A stretch of DNA of 64,000 nt from Jeotgalibacillus sp. R-1-5s-1 (GTDB lineage Bacteria > Bacillota > Bacilli > Bacillales > Jeotgalibacillaceae). The DNA is taken from positions 367,025-431,024 of the forward strand of contig NZ_SORW01000002.1 of assembly GCF_004405105.1 (NCBI RefSeq), given 5' to 3'. The notes below the pieces were generated by a model, which saw nothing but the letters and a program-made list of their open reading frames with translations, was not told the DNA's origin and made no database searches. Positions 10,579-19,461 of this stretch are shown here, one piece after another. The translations under genes and the position numbers were made by a program. Every line of letters starts with the position of its first letter. The first letter of the stretch is position 1.

Positions 10579-11253
10579 TTATTCTCCGACGAGCGAAGAG
10601 CCGATTCGTATGTAGGTTGCTCCTTCTTGTATGGCAATTTCAAAGTCATTGGACATCCCCATGGAAAGCTCTGTGCAAGGAACATTCGCAAGCTTTTTCT
10701 CCTGAATCCGGTCTCTCAGTTCCCTGAGATTCCTGAAACAGTTCCTGAGAACGGCCTCATCCTGTGTGTTTGGAGCCATCGTCATCAAACCGATTACCTC
10801 TATCTTATCATAACTTTCTAGCTGTTCGACAAATTCTGATGCATTTTCTGGTGAAAGACCATGTTTTTGTTCTTCACCGGACACATTCACCTGTAAAAAA
10901 CATTTAATAGGGTGCTCCGCACGCTTCTGAATTTCTTCAGCAAGCGACAGACGATCCAGAGAATGCAAAAAATCAACATCATTAATGACCTTTTTAACTT
11001 TTCTTGATTGAAGTGTCCCAATAAAATGCCACTTTATCTGTTCAGCGTGAAGTGCCTTTTTTTTCTCTTCAAGTCCCTCCGGGCGGTTTTCTCCTAAATG
11101 TAAAAGACCTGCTTTGACAGCCTCTTCAGCGCGTTCATTTGACACATATTTTGTCACTGCAACAATCGTAACCTCTTTCGGGTCCCGCCCCACCGTCTCG
11201 GAAGCTTTATTGACCCGATCCATCACCTGTTCAAGATTCTTATCAACTGACAC
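10579..11253 (-). CDS. ylmE: YggS/PLPBP-family pyridoxal phosphate-binding protein
   Basis: A 224-residue alanine-racemase-fold protein that carries pyridoxal phosphate without known catalysis. It affects vitamin B6 and amino-acid balance in relatives. The cofactor lysine is K35 in VAVTKYV, followed by HLGENR. The GTG at 11253 follows GAGAGG at suitable distance, and only two bases separate it from ylmD. It sits directly before sepF as in most Firmicutes. Confidence 0.94.
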   Translation of the reverse strand: MSVDKNLEQVMDRVNKASETVGRDPKEVTIVAVTKYVSNERAEEAVKAGLLHLGENRPEGLEEKKKALHAEQIKWHFIGTLQSRKVKKVINDVDFLHSLDRLSLAEEIQKRAEHPIKCFLQVNVSGEEQKHGLSPENASEFVEQLESYDKIEVIGLMTMAPNTQDEAVLRNCFRNLRELRDRIQEKKLANVPCTELSMGMSNDFEIAIQEGATYIRIGSSLVGE

Positions 11254-11255
11254 AA

Positions 11256-12065
11256 TTACCTCTCCTTCCAGCCAATCACCGCAGACATTCTTCCTGTTTT
11301 ACCCTGATCCCGTCTGTGCGAAAAGAACATGGTATCCTCACAGGACGTACACAGGTCAGAGAGAATGATATTCTCTTCCTTTACTCCTGCCTGAACAAGC
11401 AGCTGTTTATTGTACAAAGGAAGGTCAAGTTTATATTGCCCATCTGATACCTCTTGGTAAACATGGTCCATCCCCGGCTGCGTGATATGATTGATGACAT
11501 AATCATCCACAATATAACAGCAAACACCAATGGATGGGCCAATCAATACGCTGATTTTCTCCGGGCGCACACCTGCATCGCGAGCCTGACTGATCATTTC
11601 AGCCCCGATATTTGCCACAGATCCCTTCCAGCCTGCATGCGCAAGCCCAATAAAACCTGTATCCTGTTCAACGAAATAAATAGGTACACAGTCTGCAAAG
11701 CCTAAGCTTAGACGGATCTCCGTATCAAACGTCCACAGTCCATCTGCAGCTCTTACTGATTTATCATATGATTCTGCTCCCATTCCGGCATGATGGCGGT
11801 TAACACGCACCACCCGTTTACCATGAACCTGATCAGCAAAAATCCACGAATTCAGATCCGTCCCTTCAGCCTCCGCAAGAAGCCTCCGGTTTTGAATCAC
11901 AGTCTGCACGTCATCATGAACATGCAATCCTGTATTTAATGATTGATAAGCACCTTTGCCTGTTCCGCCATTTTTTGTGGAAAAAAGAGCTGTCAGAGAA
12001 GGAAATAAGCTTTTCCATTCCTCGAGCTCTACAAATCGCTCTGATACTGTCTGAATCATCCCCAC
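11256..12065 (-). CDS. ylmD: YlmD/PgeF (YfiH) family protein
   Basis: A 269-residue member of the multicopper-polyphenol-oxidase-like family. The E. coli homologue (PgeF/YfiH) edits peptidoglycan precursors wrongly carrying serine, and other members have purine nucleoside phosphorylase activity. Conserved metal-site segments are GFADCVPIYFV and GLAHAGWKGS. The GTG at 12065 lies 10 bases after GAGAGG. An ATG two codons later is the alternative. It is first of the tightly packed ylmD-ylmE pair, before sepF. Confidence 0.9.
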   Translation of the reverse strand: MGMIQTVSERFVELEEWKSLFPSLTALFSTKNGGTGKGAYQSLNTGLHVHDDVQTVIQNRRLLAEAEGTDLNSWIFADQVHGKRVVRVNRHHAGMGAESYDKSVRAADGLWTFDTEIRLSLGFADCVPIYFVEQDTGFIGLAHAGWKGSVANIGAEMISQARDAGVRPEKISVLIGPSIGVCCYIVDDYVINHITQPGMDHVYQEVSDGQYKLDLPLYNKQLLVQAGVKEENIILSDLCTSCEDTMFFSHRRDQGKTGRMSAVIGWKER

Positions 12066-12165
12066 TTCAATCAGACCTCTCTTCCGTTTCCTGTCATTGC
12101 AGGCATTTCAATATGATTCTTCTTTAGAGAGTGTATCATAAATGCGCGCAAAACTCTTTTGAGAA

Positions 12166-12429
12166 CTAAGAATTGTGGTCCTCCCACTGATGCTCCTCCA
12201 ATTTACTTCTGACAAGGATCACATCATTACCGATTTTCACAATATCCTTCCACGGGATCAGCAATTCCCCACCTTTACTGAACCACCCTTTCCAGCTGGC
12301 TGATGACTGTATAATCAGTGCCGCAATTTTTCCTGTCTGGACATTCAGTTCAATATCTGAGATCGGACCAAGTTTTTTACCATCCGTAACGGACACGACA
12401 TCCTTCGTCTGTAATTCTGAGATTCTCAT
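12166..12429 (-). CDS. ylmC: YlmC/YmxH family PRC-barrel protein
   Basis: A small 87-residue protein of the YlmC/YmxH sporulation-associated family, essentially one PRC-barrel domain (ISDIELNVQTGKIAALII). A close paralogue, ymxH, lies elsewhere in B. subtilis. The molecular role is unknown. It lies between the sigG terminator and ylmD, as in B. subtilis. Confidence 0.88.
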   Translation of the reverse strand: MRISELQTKDVVSVTDGKKLGPISDIELNVQTGKIAALIIQSSASWKGWFSKGGELLIPWKDIVKIGNDVILVRSKLEEHQWEDHNS

Positions 12430-12503
12430 CGGTCTCCCCCTTTTCTGTATCCTATGCAGAAAGTGAGCATTTTACCTTTACGATTCATTAGGTTCATTCA
12501 ACG

Positions 12504-12544
12504 AAAAAAAGACTGACAGTACTCTGATCAGAGTACTGCCAGTC
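12504..12544 (-). terminator. Terminator of sigG
   Basis: A 16-bp stem with one wobble (12511-12526 with 12529-12544), followed on the minus strand by seven T residues. The two-base tip makes the whole a near-perfect palindrome. Confidence 0.88.
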
Positions 12545-12638
12545 AAGTTGTTGAATTTTTGAATTCAATCACTAATAAGGAACAAGATAAAATACACCTT
12601 CTGCTAACCCCTTCAAAAAGACAACCGGTCTTTCATAA

Positions 12639-13412
12639 TTAATAAAAAAACTTATTCAGCTGCCTGATGGCTCCTTTTTCAAGCCTGGAAACCTGAGCCT
12701 GTGAAATTCCGATTTCTTCTGCTACTTCCATCTGGGTTTTCCCATTAAAAAAGCGGTTTTGCAGAATGAGCCGTTCCCTTTCATCAAGCTCATCCATTCC
12801 ATTTTTAATTGAGAGGTCTTCAATCCATTTTTCGTCACTGACTCTGTTATCTTTAATCTGATCCATCACAAACACAGCATCTCCACCATCCTGATAGACC
12901 GGTTCAAACAGTGAAACTGGATCCTGTATCGCATCAAGCGCAAAGACAATGTCCTCTACCGGTATACCCGTCCGTTTAGCAACATCCTCTATAGACGGTT
13001 CCTTTGAGGTTTCAGCAAGCAGTGCTTCTTTTGCCTGAAGAGATTTATAAGCTGTATCCCGCAGTGAGCGTGATACCCTTATCGGATTATTATCCCTGAG
13101 ATGACGCCTGATTTCGCCAATAATCATGGGCACTGCATAAGTGGAAAAACGTACATTTTGACCTAAATCAAAGTTATCGATTGATTTCAAAAGACCGATA
13201 CAGCCTACCTGAAATAAATCATCCGGGTTCTCATTTCGATGACTGAACCGCTGGATCACGCTCAGCACGAGCCGAAGATTGCCATACACAAGTTTTTCTC
13301 TCGCATCAGCATCCCCGTTTTGAAAAGCAGAAAAGTATTGCCTCATTTCTTCATTTTTGTAAATGGGCAGAGTGGACGTATCCACACCGCAGATTTCAAC
13401 TTTCCGTGCCAT
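12639..13412 (-). CDS. sigG: Forespore sigma factor G
   Basis: Late forespore-specific RNA polymerase sigma factor. It has 257 residues with region 2 (DDLFQVGCIGLLKSIDNFDL) and region 4 helix-turn-helix (TQMEVAEEIGISQAQVSRLEKGAI). The N-terminal VEICGVDTSTLP segment is diagnostic of SigG rather than SigF. The ATG at 13412 follows GGAGGAATAGAA. It is preceded by a sigmaF-like promoter and by an inverted repeat that could mask its ribosome site in transcripts arriving from sigE. Confidence 0.97.
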   Translation of the reverse strand: MARKVEICGVDTSTLPIYKNEEMRQYFSAFQNGDADAREKLVYGNLRLVLSVIQRFSHRNENPDDLFQVGCIGLLKSIDNFDLGQNVRFSTYAVPMIIGEIRRHLRDNNPIRVSRSLRDTAYKSLQAKEALLAETSKEPSIEDVAKRTGIPVEDIVFALDAIQDPVSLFEPVYQDGGDAVFVMDQIKDNRVSDEKWIEDLSIKNGMDELDERERLILQNRFFNGKTQMEVAEEIGISQAQVSRLEKGAIRQLNKFFY

Positions 13413-13417
13413 TTCTA

Positions 13418-13469
13418 TTCCTCCAGTCGGGAGTGTGTTCTCGTTCAGTATTTCCTCCGACTGAAAAAA
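13418..13469 (-). promoter_or_regulatory. RNA hairpin able to mask the sigG ribosome site in read-through mRNA
   Basis: The arm at 13455-13469 (T6 then CAGTCGGAG) can pair with 13418-13433 (CTCCCGACTG then GAGGAA). One bulged C and several G-U pairs are included. The right arm contains the Shine-Dalgarno sequence of sigG. The left arm lies upstream of the expected sigmaF start near 13438, so only RNA from the spoIIGA-sigE promoter would contain both arms. Confidence 0.6.
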
Positions 13470-13474
13470 TATGC
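13446..13474 (-). promoter_or_regulatory. SigmaF-like promoter of sigG
   Basis: GCATA, 14 bases, then GGAAATACTG, a full match to my recollection of the sigmaF pattern (GYATA and GGNNANANTR). In B. subtilis sigG is first transcribed by sigmaF, so the match is in the expected place. The spacing is slightly short and should be checked. Confidence 0.6.
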
Positions 13475-13492
13475 GGTGTGCTTATTGCCAGT

Positions 13493-14218
13493 TCACACCA
13501 TTCTGCCAACTTCTTTTTGAAGCCTGCGGATGATTCTCTTTTCAAGACGCGATATATAAGATTGCGAAATGCCCATCATATCAGCCACATCTTTTTGTGT
13601 ATGCTCTTTTCTGCCATTCAGGCCAAATCTAGATTCAATAATAAAGGTTTCCTTGTCATTGAGAATAGTCAGTGCCTGATAAAGCAGAACGCGATCCATT
13701 TTCGCTTCAATGTCTTTGGCAATGAGATCATTTTCCGTCCCCATAACATCAGACAGCAAAAGTTCGTTACCATCCCAGTCCGTATTCAGCGGCTCGTCAA
13801 AAGAAACTTCAGAACGTAATTTACTCGTCCTTCTTAAATACATAAGAATTTCATTTTCAATACAGCGCGATGCATAGGTTGCCAGCTTAATGTTTTTTTC
13901 AATGTTAAATGTATTGATCGCCTTGATCAGTCCGATTGTGCCAATGCTAATGAGGTCTTCGAGATTAATACCGGTATTTTCAAACTTTCTTGATATATAT
14001 ACAACGAGTCTCAGGTTTCTCTCAATTAATATGGATCTCGCTTCCTCATCTCCCTGTGCCAGACGTGCAAGCACTTTTGATTCTTCAGGCCTTTCAAGAG
14101 GCGAAGGCAGCGCTTCACTGCCTCCTATGTAATGTATTTCTTTTGGCTTTACACCAAGTTTTCCTGATAACTGAACGAACCAGTGCTGAATTTTTTTTGT
14201 TGCCTGAACCATATTCAT
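13493..14218 (-). CDS. sigE: Mother-cell sigma factor E precursor (pro-SigE)
   Basis: First mother-cell-specific sigma factor, made as an inactive precursor and cleaved by SpoIIGA. About 241 residues, with region 2 ([20 protein letters not shown]) and region 4 ([21 protein letters not shown]). The amphipathic pro-sequence precedes [11 protein letters not shown], the processing region. The ATG at 14218 fits AAGGAG 8 bases away. It lies 12 bases after spoIIGA, forming the spoIIG operon. Confidence 0.97.
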   Translation of the reverse strand: MNMVQATKKIQHWFVQLSGKLGVKPKEIHYIGGSEALPSPLERPEESKVLARLAQGDEEARSILIERNLRLVVYISRKFENTGINLEDLISIGTIGLIKAINTFNIEKNIKLATYASRCIENEILMYLRRTSKLRSEVSFDEPLNTDWDGNELLLSDVMGTENDLIAKDIEAKMDRVLLYQALTILNDKETFIIESRFGLNGRKEHTQKDVADMMGISQSYISRLEKRIIRRLQKEVGRMV

Positions 14219-14230
14219 ATAACCCACTCC

Positions 14231-15118
14231 TTAGGATTGATAACAGCTCATCAGCTGCATTGGATTTAACAAACAATGACACGAATCGTGTACAAAATAA
14301 TTCTCTTTTAGAAAAACAACCGGACAATCGTGCAAAATAAAGTTTCCTTTTGGAGAAAAAACTTCGATCGTCTCACATGAAACGCCAGTTAAGATTTGAC
14401 TGGCCTGGTGTACTGATTTCGATGGAATATACTGTATTCTATTCATTAAATCGTTCGGACATGTTTTTGTTTCGTTTAAAAGAAATGAAGCACTTTCTTG
14501 TGAAAACAGCTGTCTGGCAACCGGACCGGCTGCAAATATCACCGGCTTCATGGAAAAGGGTGCTGACAGGCAGTTACCGGAGTCCAGATAGCCGGAACCG
14601 TGCCATTCAAAGTTGTTATGTTTAATACAAACTTTATAGGTATAAGTGTGACTGACTGAATGATGTGTAATATGTGAGCTTGCATACCTCACGGAGCAAT
14701 ATACTAAGAGGAAAATAATCGTGATAACGAATAAATAATTTAACGGGTGCAGAAAAAATGAATAATTTGTAACCTCATAAAACAGGTTGGAGAAATAAAT
14801 GGATAGCGATCCGCAGACGAGTGTACAAAAGAGTAATGTTGCAGCTTTAAATAAAATACGGCTCTTTTTTCTGCTGAAAAGTGAAATGATGGTGATGGAC
14901 ATGACGATTCCGCTTAAAACGAAAATCCGTTCGCTGAAGTCAAATGAAATCAGAACTGCCTGGAGAATGGTGACGACAATGCTGAACCATGTCCACATTT
15001 TCCAGTGAATCTTTTGCCTGTGAATCAAGCTGGCGGTGATGATGACCATGTAACTTGTGATAAGATTCAGCAATAGCAGTGATTCAAAGTGAAGTGTCAG
15101 GCTGATCCCTCCATTCAT
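14231..15118 (-). CDS. spoIIGA: SpoIIGA, protease that processes pro-SigE
   Basis: Septum-membrane aspartyl protease activating pro-SigE in the mother cell. An N-terminal half of about five hydrophobic segments (residues 10-145) is followed by a protease domain. The catalytic Asp is D179 in GYLDSGNCL. The frame opens at ATG 15118, but that codon has no ribosome site and lies only about 5 bases after a likely -10 box. The CTG at 15098-15100 sits 6 bases after GGAGGG and would give MTLHFESLLLLN, closer to the family N-terminus. Sequence is more diverged than its neighbours, as is usual for SpoIIGA. Confidence 0.9.
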   Translation of the reverse strand: MNGGISLTLHFESLLLLNLITSYMVIITASLIHRQKIHWKMWTWFSIVVTILQAVLISFDFSERIFVLSGIVMSITIISLFSRKKSRILFKAATLLFCTLVCGSLSIYFSNLFYEVTNYSFFLHPLNYLFVITIIFLLVYCSVRYASSHITHHSVSHTYTYKVCIKHNNFEWHGSGYLDSGNCLSAPFSMKPVIFAAGPVARQLFSQESASFLLNETKTCPNDLMNRIQYIPSKSVHQASQILTGVSCETIEVFSPKGNFILHDCPVVFLKENYFVHDSCHCLLNPMQLMSCYQS

Positions 15119-15122
15119 GAAC

Positions 15123-15157
15123 AGTATAAGGGAGGGACCAAACGAATCTTGTCACAA
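15123..15157 (-). promoter_or_regulatory. Candidate Spo0A-type promoter of the spoIIG operon
   Basis: TATACT (15123-15128) is preceded by GTGACA with a 21-base gap, or by TTGTGA with 23. The known B. subtilis spoIIG promoter has an unusually long 22-base spacer and needs Spo0A. Possible 0A boxes overlap here but match the consensus only about 5 of 7, so they are weak. Confidence 0.45.
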
Positions 15158-15179
15158 TGTTGTTTTTTTACAGGAAAAA

Positions 15180-15232
15180 TTACATCAAAAAAAGACTGAA
15201 TCCGCTGAGGGTTCAGTCTTTTTTTGATGTAA
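15180..15232. terminator. Symmetrical 21-bp hairpin upstream of spoIIGA
   Basis: A perfect 21-bp stem (15180-15200 with 15212-15232) with an 11-base loop and internal A7/T7 tracts. It resembles a two-way terminator. No gene points towards it from the left, so its likely job is to insulate the spoIIG promoter from transcription coming from ftsZ. Confidence 0.6.
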
Positions 15233-15243
15233 TATGATAAGCT

Positions 15244-15357
15244 GGGCCGTATTCCTCCCTACGCTTTCCACGGCCGGGCGGTGAACCCCTTGTGCTACGC
15301 ACAATGTTTTCACCTGACACTTCTCTGCCGTAGGAGTCTTCGGGAGGAATACGGCTC
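15244..15357 (-). repeat. 113-bp family structured repeat, copy A
   Basis: About 114 bp with complementary ends (GCCGTATTCCTCCC and its exact complement). Read on the minus strand it lines up with copies C and D, sharing GAAGACTCC, GTCAGGTGAA, GGGTTCACCGCCCGGCC and GGAAAGCG. It sits in the 478-base gap between ftsZ and spoIIGA, which otherwise holds the ftsZ terminator, the hairpin at 15180-15232 and the spoIIG promoter. Confidence 0.85.
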
Positions 15358-15549
15358 TTTATTTTTAGGAAACTATCATTTTTTAACAAAACCGTAGCGT
15401 ATCTTGAGGACTGAGACGGTACTTTTACTGTGAGTTACTATGAGATTTTGTTTCAAAGGGATGATACCGAATAATTACAACATGAAGCTCAAATGTGGGA
15501 TGTATACGAAACCAATGTTAATAGGGATAATGTGAACTAAAATACTTAA

Positions 15550-15583
15550 AAAAGACCGGATCCACGGTGGGATCCGGTCTTTT
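15550..15583 (-). terminator. Terminator of ftsZ
   Basis: A perfect 14-bp stem (15550-15563 with 15570-15583) and a T run on the minus strand, 13 bases past the ftsZ stop codon. Confidence 0.9.
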
Positions 15584-15596
15584 GATTGTAATGTGA

Positions 15597-16766
15597 TTAG
15601 CCTCTTCTGCGGTTACGGTTACGCAGGAATGTAGGGATATCGAGTGTATCTTCTCCATTCTGCTGTGAACCACGGTTAACCTGTTCAACATGAGGTGCTT
15701 CTTCTCTTTCACGTTCGCGTTCTCTTGGTGGCATTTCGCGTTCACGCTTTTGAGGCTGCGGCTGTTGTCTGATCTGACCGCCAAGCTGAGGGCGTGATGC
15801 TTTTTGCTGTACGGCTTCACTGAAACCTGTCGCAATAACCGTTACAAGAATTTCATCCTTAAGGTCTTCGTCAATAACGGATCCGAAGATCATGTTAACT
15901 TCCTGATCAGATGCGCTGGCTACAATATCAGCAGCTTCCTGTACTTCATAAAGGCTGAGGTTCGTTCCGCCTGTAATGTTCATCAGGACACCCTGAGCCC
16001 CGTCAATAGAAGCTTCAAGTAGCGGACTTGAGATCGCCTTTTTGGCAGCTTCTGCAGCACGATTTTCACCTGAAGATACTCCAATTCCCATTAGAGCAGA
16101 GCCTTTGTTGGACATAATCGTCTTCACATCGGCAAAGTCAAGGTTGATTAGACCAGGCGTTGCAATAAGGTCGGAAATACCCTGAACACCCTGACGAAGA
16201 ACGTTATCCGCTTCACGGAATGCTTCAAGCATTGGTGTGCTCTTATCTACAATTTCAAGCAGACGGTCATTTGGAATGACAATTAATGTGTCGACTGCTT
16301 CTTTCATCGCAGAAATTCCGCCTGCAGCCTGCGTTGCACGCTTGCGGCCCTCAAACATAAATGGACGCGTAACAACACCAACTGTTAAACTTCCAAGCTC
16401 TCTGGCGATTTGGGCAATCACGGGAGCTGCACCTGTTCCGGTACCGCCACCCATTCCAGCAGTTACGAATACCATATCTGCACCTTTAATCGCTTCTTCA
16501 ATCTGCTCACGGCTTTCTTCTGCCGCTTTTTTTCCTACTTCAGGATTTGCACCTGCACCAAGACCTCTGGTCAGTTTTCCACCGATCTGCATTTTAATTT
16601 CTGCTTTTGAAAGGTTTAATGCCTGAGCATCAGTATTCACAGCGATAAATTCCACACCCTGTACGCCGTGCTCGATCATCCGGTTAACAGCATTGTTCCC
16701 GCCGCCGCCTACACCGATTACTTTTATCGTTGCCAGGGAATCAACATTTGTATCAAAATCCAACAT
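15597..16766 (-). CDS. ftsZ: Cell-division GTPase FtsZ
   Basis: Tubulin-like GTPase forming the Z ring. About 389 residues. The glycine-rich GTP loop is GGGTGTG at residues 106-112, the fold begins with [15 protein letters not shown], and [11 protein letters not shown] is the T7-loop region. A long variable linker rich in Arg, Glu and Gln (about 320-370) precedes the conserved C-terminal peptide [14 protein letters not shown] that binds FtsA, SepF and others. The ATG at 16766 follows AGGAGG. It lies 44 bases after ftsA, with which it is co-transcribed. Confidence 0.98.
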   Translation of the reverse strand: MLDFDTNVDSLATIKVIGVGGGGNNAVNRMIEHGVQGVEFIAVNTDAQALNLSKAEIKMQIGGKLTRGLGAGANPEVGKKAAEESREQIEEAIKGADMVFVTAGMGGGTGTGAAPVIAQIARELGSLTVGVVTRPFMFEGRKRATQAAGGISAMKEAVDTLIVIPNDRLLEIVDKSTPMLEAFREADNVLRQGVQGISDLIATPGLINLDFADVKTIMSNKGSALMGIGVSSGENRAAEAAKKAISSPLLEASIDGAQGVLMNITGGTNLSLYEVQEAADIVASASDQEVNMIFGSVIDEDLKDEILVTVIATGFSEAVQQKASRPQLGGQIRQQPQPQKREREMPPREREREREEAPHVEQVNRGSQQNGEDTLDIPTFLRNRNRRRG

Positions 16767-16810
16767 CGCAAATCCTCCTATTTCATCCAAATTACTTCCC
16801 GATTCTGTTC

Positions 16811-18106
16811 TTACTCAAAGAAGTAACCAAATAATTTTTTAAATCTTCCCTCTTCGTTCTTTTGCTTCGGCTTTTGCTGCTTTGGTCCCGCGTCCGGACT
16901 TTTCTGTTTTTTAACAGGATAATCATGCGAGTTGTCGTACTCGGTTGCTGAAGGCTGTTTTTCATACTTACCTTGCAGTTTCGCATGTTTATAAGCGTAT
17001 TTGATCAATCCGACAGCTGTTGTATATTGAGGCTCTCTGACCCCGATATAATCTGGCACTGCCACTCTGACCTGGTTCTGCAGAACTGCCTGCGCAAGGT
17101 CCAGAACCCCCGGCATACTGGCTGATCCTCCTGACAGGACGAAACCGCCTGGCAGGTCGTGAATGTTCAATCTCTTCAATTCATGTAAAACGAGATCAAA
17201 CAGTTCTTCCATCCGAACCTCGATGATATCAGATATTTCTAGCTGATTAAATTGCTGATGCTGATCACTGCCGATGATTGGTACACTGAACACTTCATCC
17301 TCAGATGCATAATCATAAAATGCATGTCCATGCTTTTTCTTAATGGTTTCCGCATCATCAGTTGTAGTCCGGAGCCCGATTGATAAATCTTTTGTGATAT
17401 GGTCTCCGCCAGCCGGGATACTTGAGGCAGCAATCAGGTGACCCTGTTCAAATACGGCAATACTCGTTGATCCGCCGCCGATATCCACGATTGCGGTTCC
17501 GAGATCCTGCTCGTCCTTTGAAAGCGCAACGGTTCCTGCTGCGAGTGGCTGAAGGAAAATATCCGCTACCTCGAGACCAGCTTTTTCAACACAGCGTAAA
17601 ATGTTGTGCAGCATCGTTTTAGAGCCGGTTACAACCGTACCTTCGAGTTCAAGTCTGACACCAATCATGCCACGCGGATCTTTAATTTCATCCAGGCCGT
17701 CTACGATGAACTGTCTCGGTATAATATTAATGATCTCTCTTTCAGGTGATACAGGCATGACCTGAGCCGCATCAATGACTCTTGCAATGTCTTCATCCCT
17801 GATTTCCTTATCCTCTGTTGAAACTGCCACAACACCATGACATGGTTGAAGGGCAATATGATTTGCAGGTATTCCAACTATAACATTATGTATAGATAGC
17901 CCTGTCATCCTCTCAGCCTGATCTACTGCTTTTTGAATGGATCTGACTGTCTCATCTATATCTACAATTGAACCTTTTCTGATTCCTTCAGATTTAACAT
18001 TTCCTACACCAATTATGTTAATAGAGTCATGCACAAGTTCAGCAATGACTACCTTAACAGCTGATGTCCCAATGTCTAAACTGACATAATACTCATTATT
18101 ACTCAC
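16811..18106 (-). CDS. ftsA: Cell-division protein FtsA
   Basis: Actin-like ATPase that tethers FtsZ to the membrane. About 431 residues. The N-terminal phosphate loop is [12 protein letters not shown], and further actin-fold motifs are [10 protein letters not shown] and [14 protein letters not shown] charged low-complexity stretch (about 385-415) leads to the C-terminal amphipathic helix [10 protein letters not shown]. The GTG at 18106 is 8 bases after GGAGG and gives [10 protein letters not shown], as in relatives; the frame upstream is longer but unsupported. Confidence 0.96.
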   Translation of the reverse strand: MSNNEYYVSLDIGTSAVKVVIAELVHDSINIIGVGNVKSEGIRKGSIVDIDETVRSIQKAVDQAERMTGLSIHNVIVGIPANHIALQPCHGVVAVSTEDKEIRDEDIARVIDAAQVMPVSPEREIINIIPRQFIVDGLDEIKDPRGMIGVRLELEGTVVTGSKTMLHNILRCVEKAGLEVADIFLQPLAAGTVALSKDEQDLGTAIVDIGGGSTSIAVFEQGHLIAASSIPAGGDHITKDLSIGLRTTTDDAETIKKKHGHAFYDYASEDEVFSVPIIGSDQHQQFNQLEISDIIEVRMEELFDLVLHELKRLNIHDLPGGFVLSGGSASMPGVLDLAQAVLQNQVRVAVPDYIGVREPQYTTAVGLIKYAYKHAKLQGKYEKQPSATEYDNSHDYPVKKQKSPDAGPKQQKPKQKNEEGRFKKLFGYFFE

Positions 18107-18241
18107 CTGTGGCACCTCCTTCACGACCTTATCAAAAAATGGACCGTTTCATGTTCTTCATTTCATTTCTATTTTTCATGTAAAAAATCCTTTAATTCTT
18201 TTCAATTATATCTTTCCTGCCAGGGAGCCCCGGGAACTGTC

Positions 18242-18270
18242 AGTTTAACTAATTAATAGATCGTTGACAA
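18242..18270 (-). promoter_or_regulatory. Candidate sigmaA promoter of ftsA-ftsZ
   Basis: TTGTCA, 17 bases, TAAACT in the gap before ftsA. The -35 is good and the -10 is moderate. In B. subtilis ftsAZ also has its own promoters close upstream. No ylxW, ylxX or sbp gene is found in this 256-base gap. Confidence 0.45.
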
Positions 18271-18362
18271 TGATTATAGTCTACATCAATAATCTTCACC
18301 AGAAAAGCCAAAATCGACCTATACATCCGATTTAATTTCATTTTTCAGTATTAAATGACATT

Positions 18363-19181
18363 TCAACCCTGAGGTTCGGTTTCTTCAGGCTCTTCTGACG
18401 TTTCTGTTTCATCTGCTTGTTCAGTATCTTCCGGCTGTTCATAAGCCCTGAAGTAAGATCCTACTTCGAGATCTATGACGCCTTTAACGTTTGGATCGAG
18501 CTGGCTGACAATGGAGCCGTAGTGAACCATTTTATCAGCAAAAGTCGGGATAATGGCCGATACCTCAAAGCCGTCATTCATAAAAATCTGTATCCGTTCA
18601 TCATCCACATCTGTTGGGGAATGGTGAATTTCCGAGATTGAGTTTAACACCTCATCAGGAAGTTCGGATAAGGACGCTGCCAGCTTTTCAACAAGACTGG
18701 TATCGTCAAATCCTACTAAGAGTGGGGCAGATCCTCTGATCAATTCTGAAGGGCCTGGTGTTCCCAAAAAGCCATTTTCATAAACCGGGGTATAAGCCTG
18801 TTCCTGTCTCAAGTATGCCGTTTGCTCAAATTCTTCAATGTTAATCGTCATCGTTGTTGGAAAATCTTTTTTAACCTCGGCAAGTTTAATCAATTCATTT
18901 TCCTGAAGATTTTCTTTAATGCTCTCTTCATCTGTTGTCCAAAAAGAATCCCCTGCTGCGAATCCTCCTGCCTCCAGTATCTGCTGTTCAGTTAAAATAT
19001 CATTACCTGAAACCTGTATGGTCTGAATTTTACTGTAAGGAGACTGAAAATATAATACAACCAGGATGATCAGGACGAAAACAAGAACGACTGCGGACAT
19101 TCTCCTATTCGCTCTTTTTCTTCTCCGCTGTCTTAATTGCGGGACGCGGTCTTCAAGAGAGACGACCGGCTTTCTGTCCAT
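18363..19181 (-). CDS. divIB: Cell-division protein DivIB (FtsQ)
   Basis: Bitopic divisome protein working with FtsL and DivIC. About 272 residues: a short basic cytoplasmic tail with RQRRRKRANRR, one membrane helix at about 28-47, an external POTRA domain (IQTIQVSGNDILTEQQIL), a beta domain, and an acidic Glu/Thr-rich C-terminal tail. The ATG at 19181 is favoured over a GTG three codons upstream that would be too close to AGGAG. In B. subtilis murG and murB precede divIB; here spoVE does. Confidence 0.93.
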   Translation of the reverse strand: MDRKPVVSLEDRVPQLRQRRRKRANRRMSAVVLVFVLIILVVLYFQSPYSKIQTIQVSGNDILTEQQILEAGGFAAGDSFWTTDEESIKENLQENELIKLAEVKKDFPTTMTINIEEFEQTAYLRQEQAYTPVYENGFLGTPGPSELIRGSAPLLVGFDDTSLVEKLAASLSELPDEVLNSISEIHHSPTDVDDERIQIFMNDGFEVSAIIPTFADKMVHYGSIVSQLDPNVKGVIDLEVGSYFRAYEQPEDTEQADETETSEEPEETEPQG

Positions 19182-19416
19182 CAGACTCACACTCCTGTCA
19201 AAATGAGCGCAGGTTCCCCCACGTTTCTCACCCTTAATACTACACTAAAGTGCTTAAACAGCATATATATACTTTCCTAACGTCATCAAAATGTAAAATA
19301 GATGAATTATTTTTAAATACACTGACGCACAACAGATAAATGATGACTTATGTACCTACTCTTTATTTCGGAATACTTTCCTAAACTTAAAGTCAGATTG
19401 TATAAAAAATTAAAAT

Positions 19417-19454
19417 AAAAAAACTGCCCTTGAGAAGGTCTCAGAACAGTTTTA
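19417..19454 (-). terminator. Terminator of spoVE
   Basis: A branched or imperfect hairpin with outer stem AAAACTG/CAGTTTT and an inner TGAGA-type pairing, followed by TTTTTTT on the minus strand, just past the spoVE stop codon. It separates spoVE from divIB. Confidence 0.75.
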
Positions 19455-19461
19455 GTAAAGA

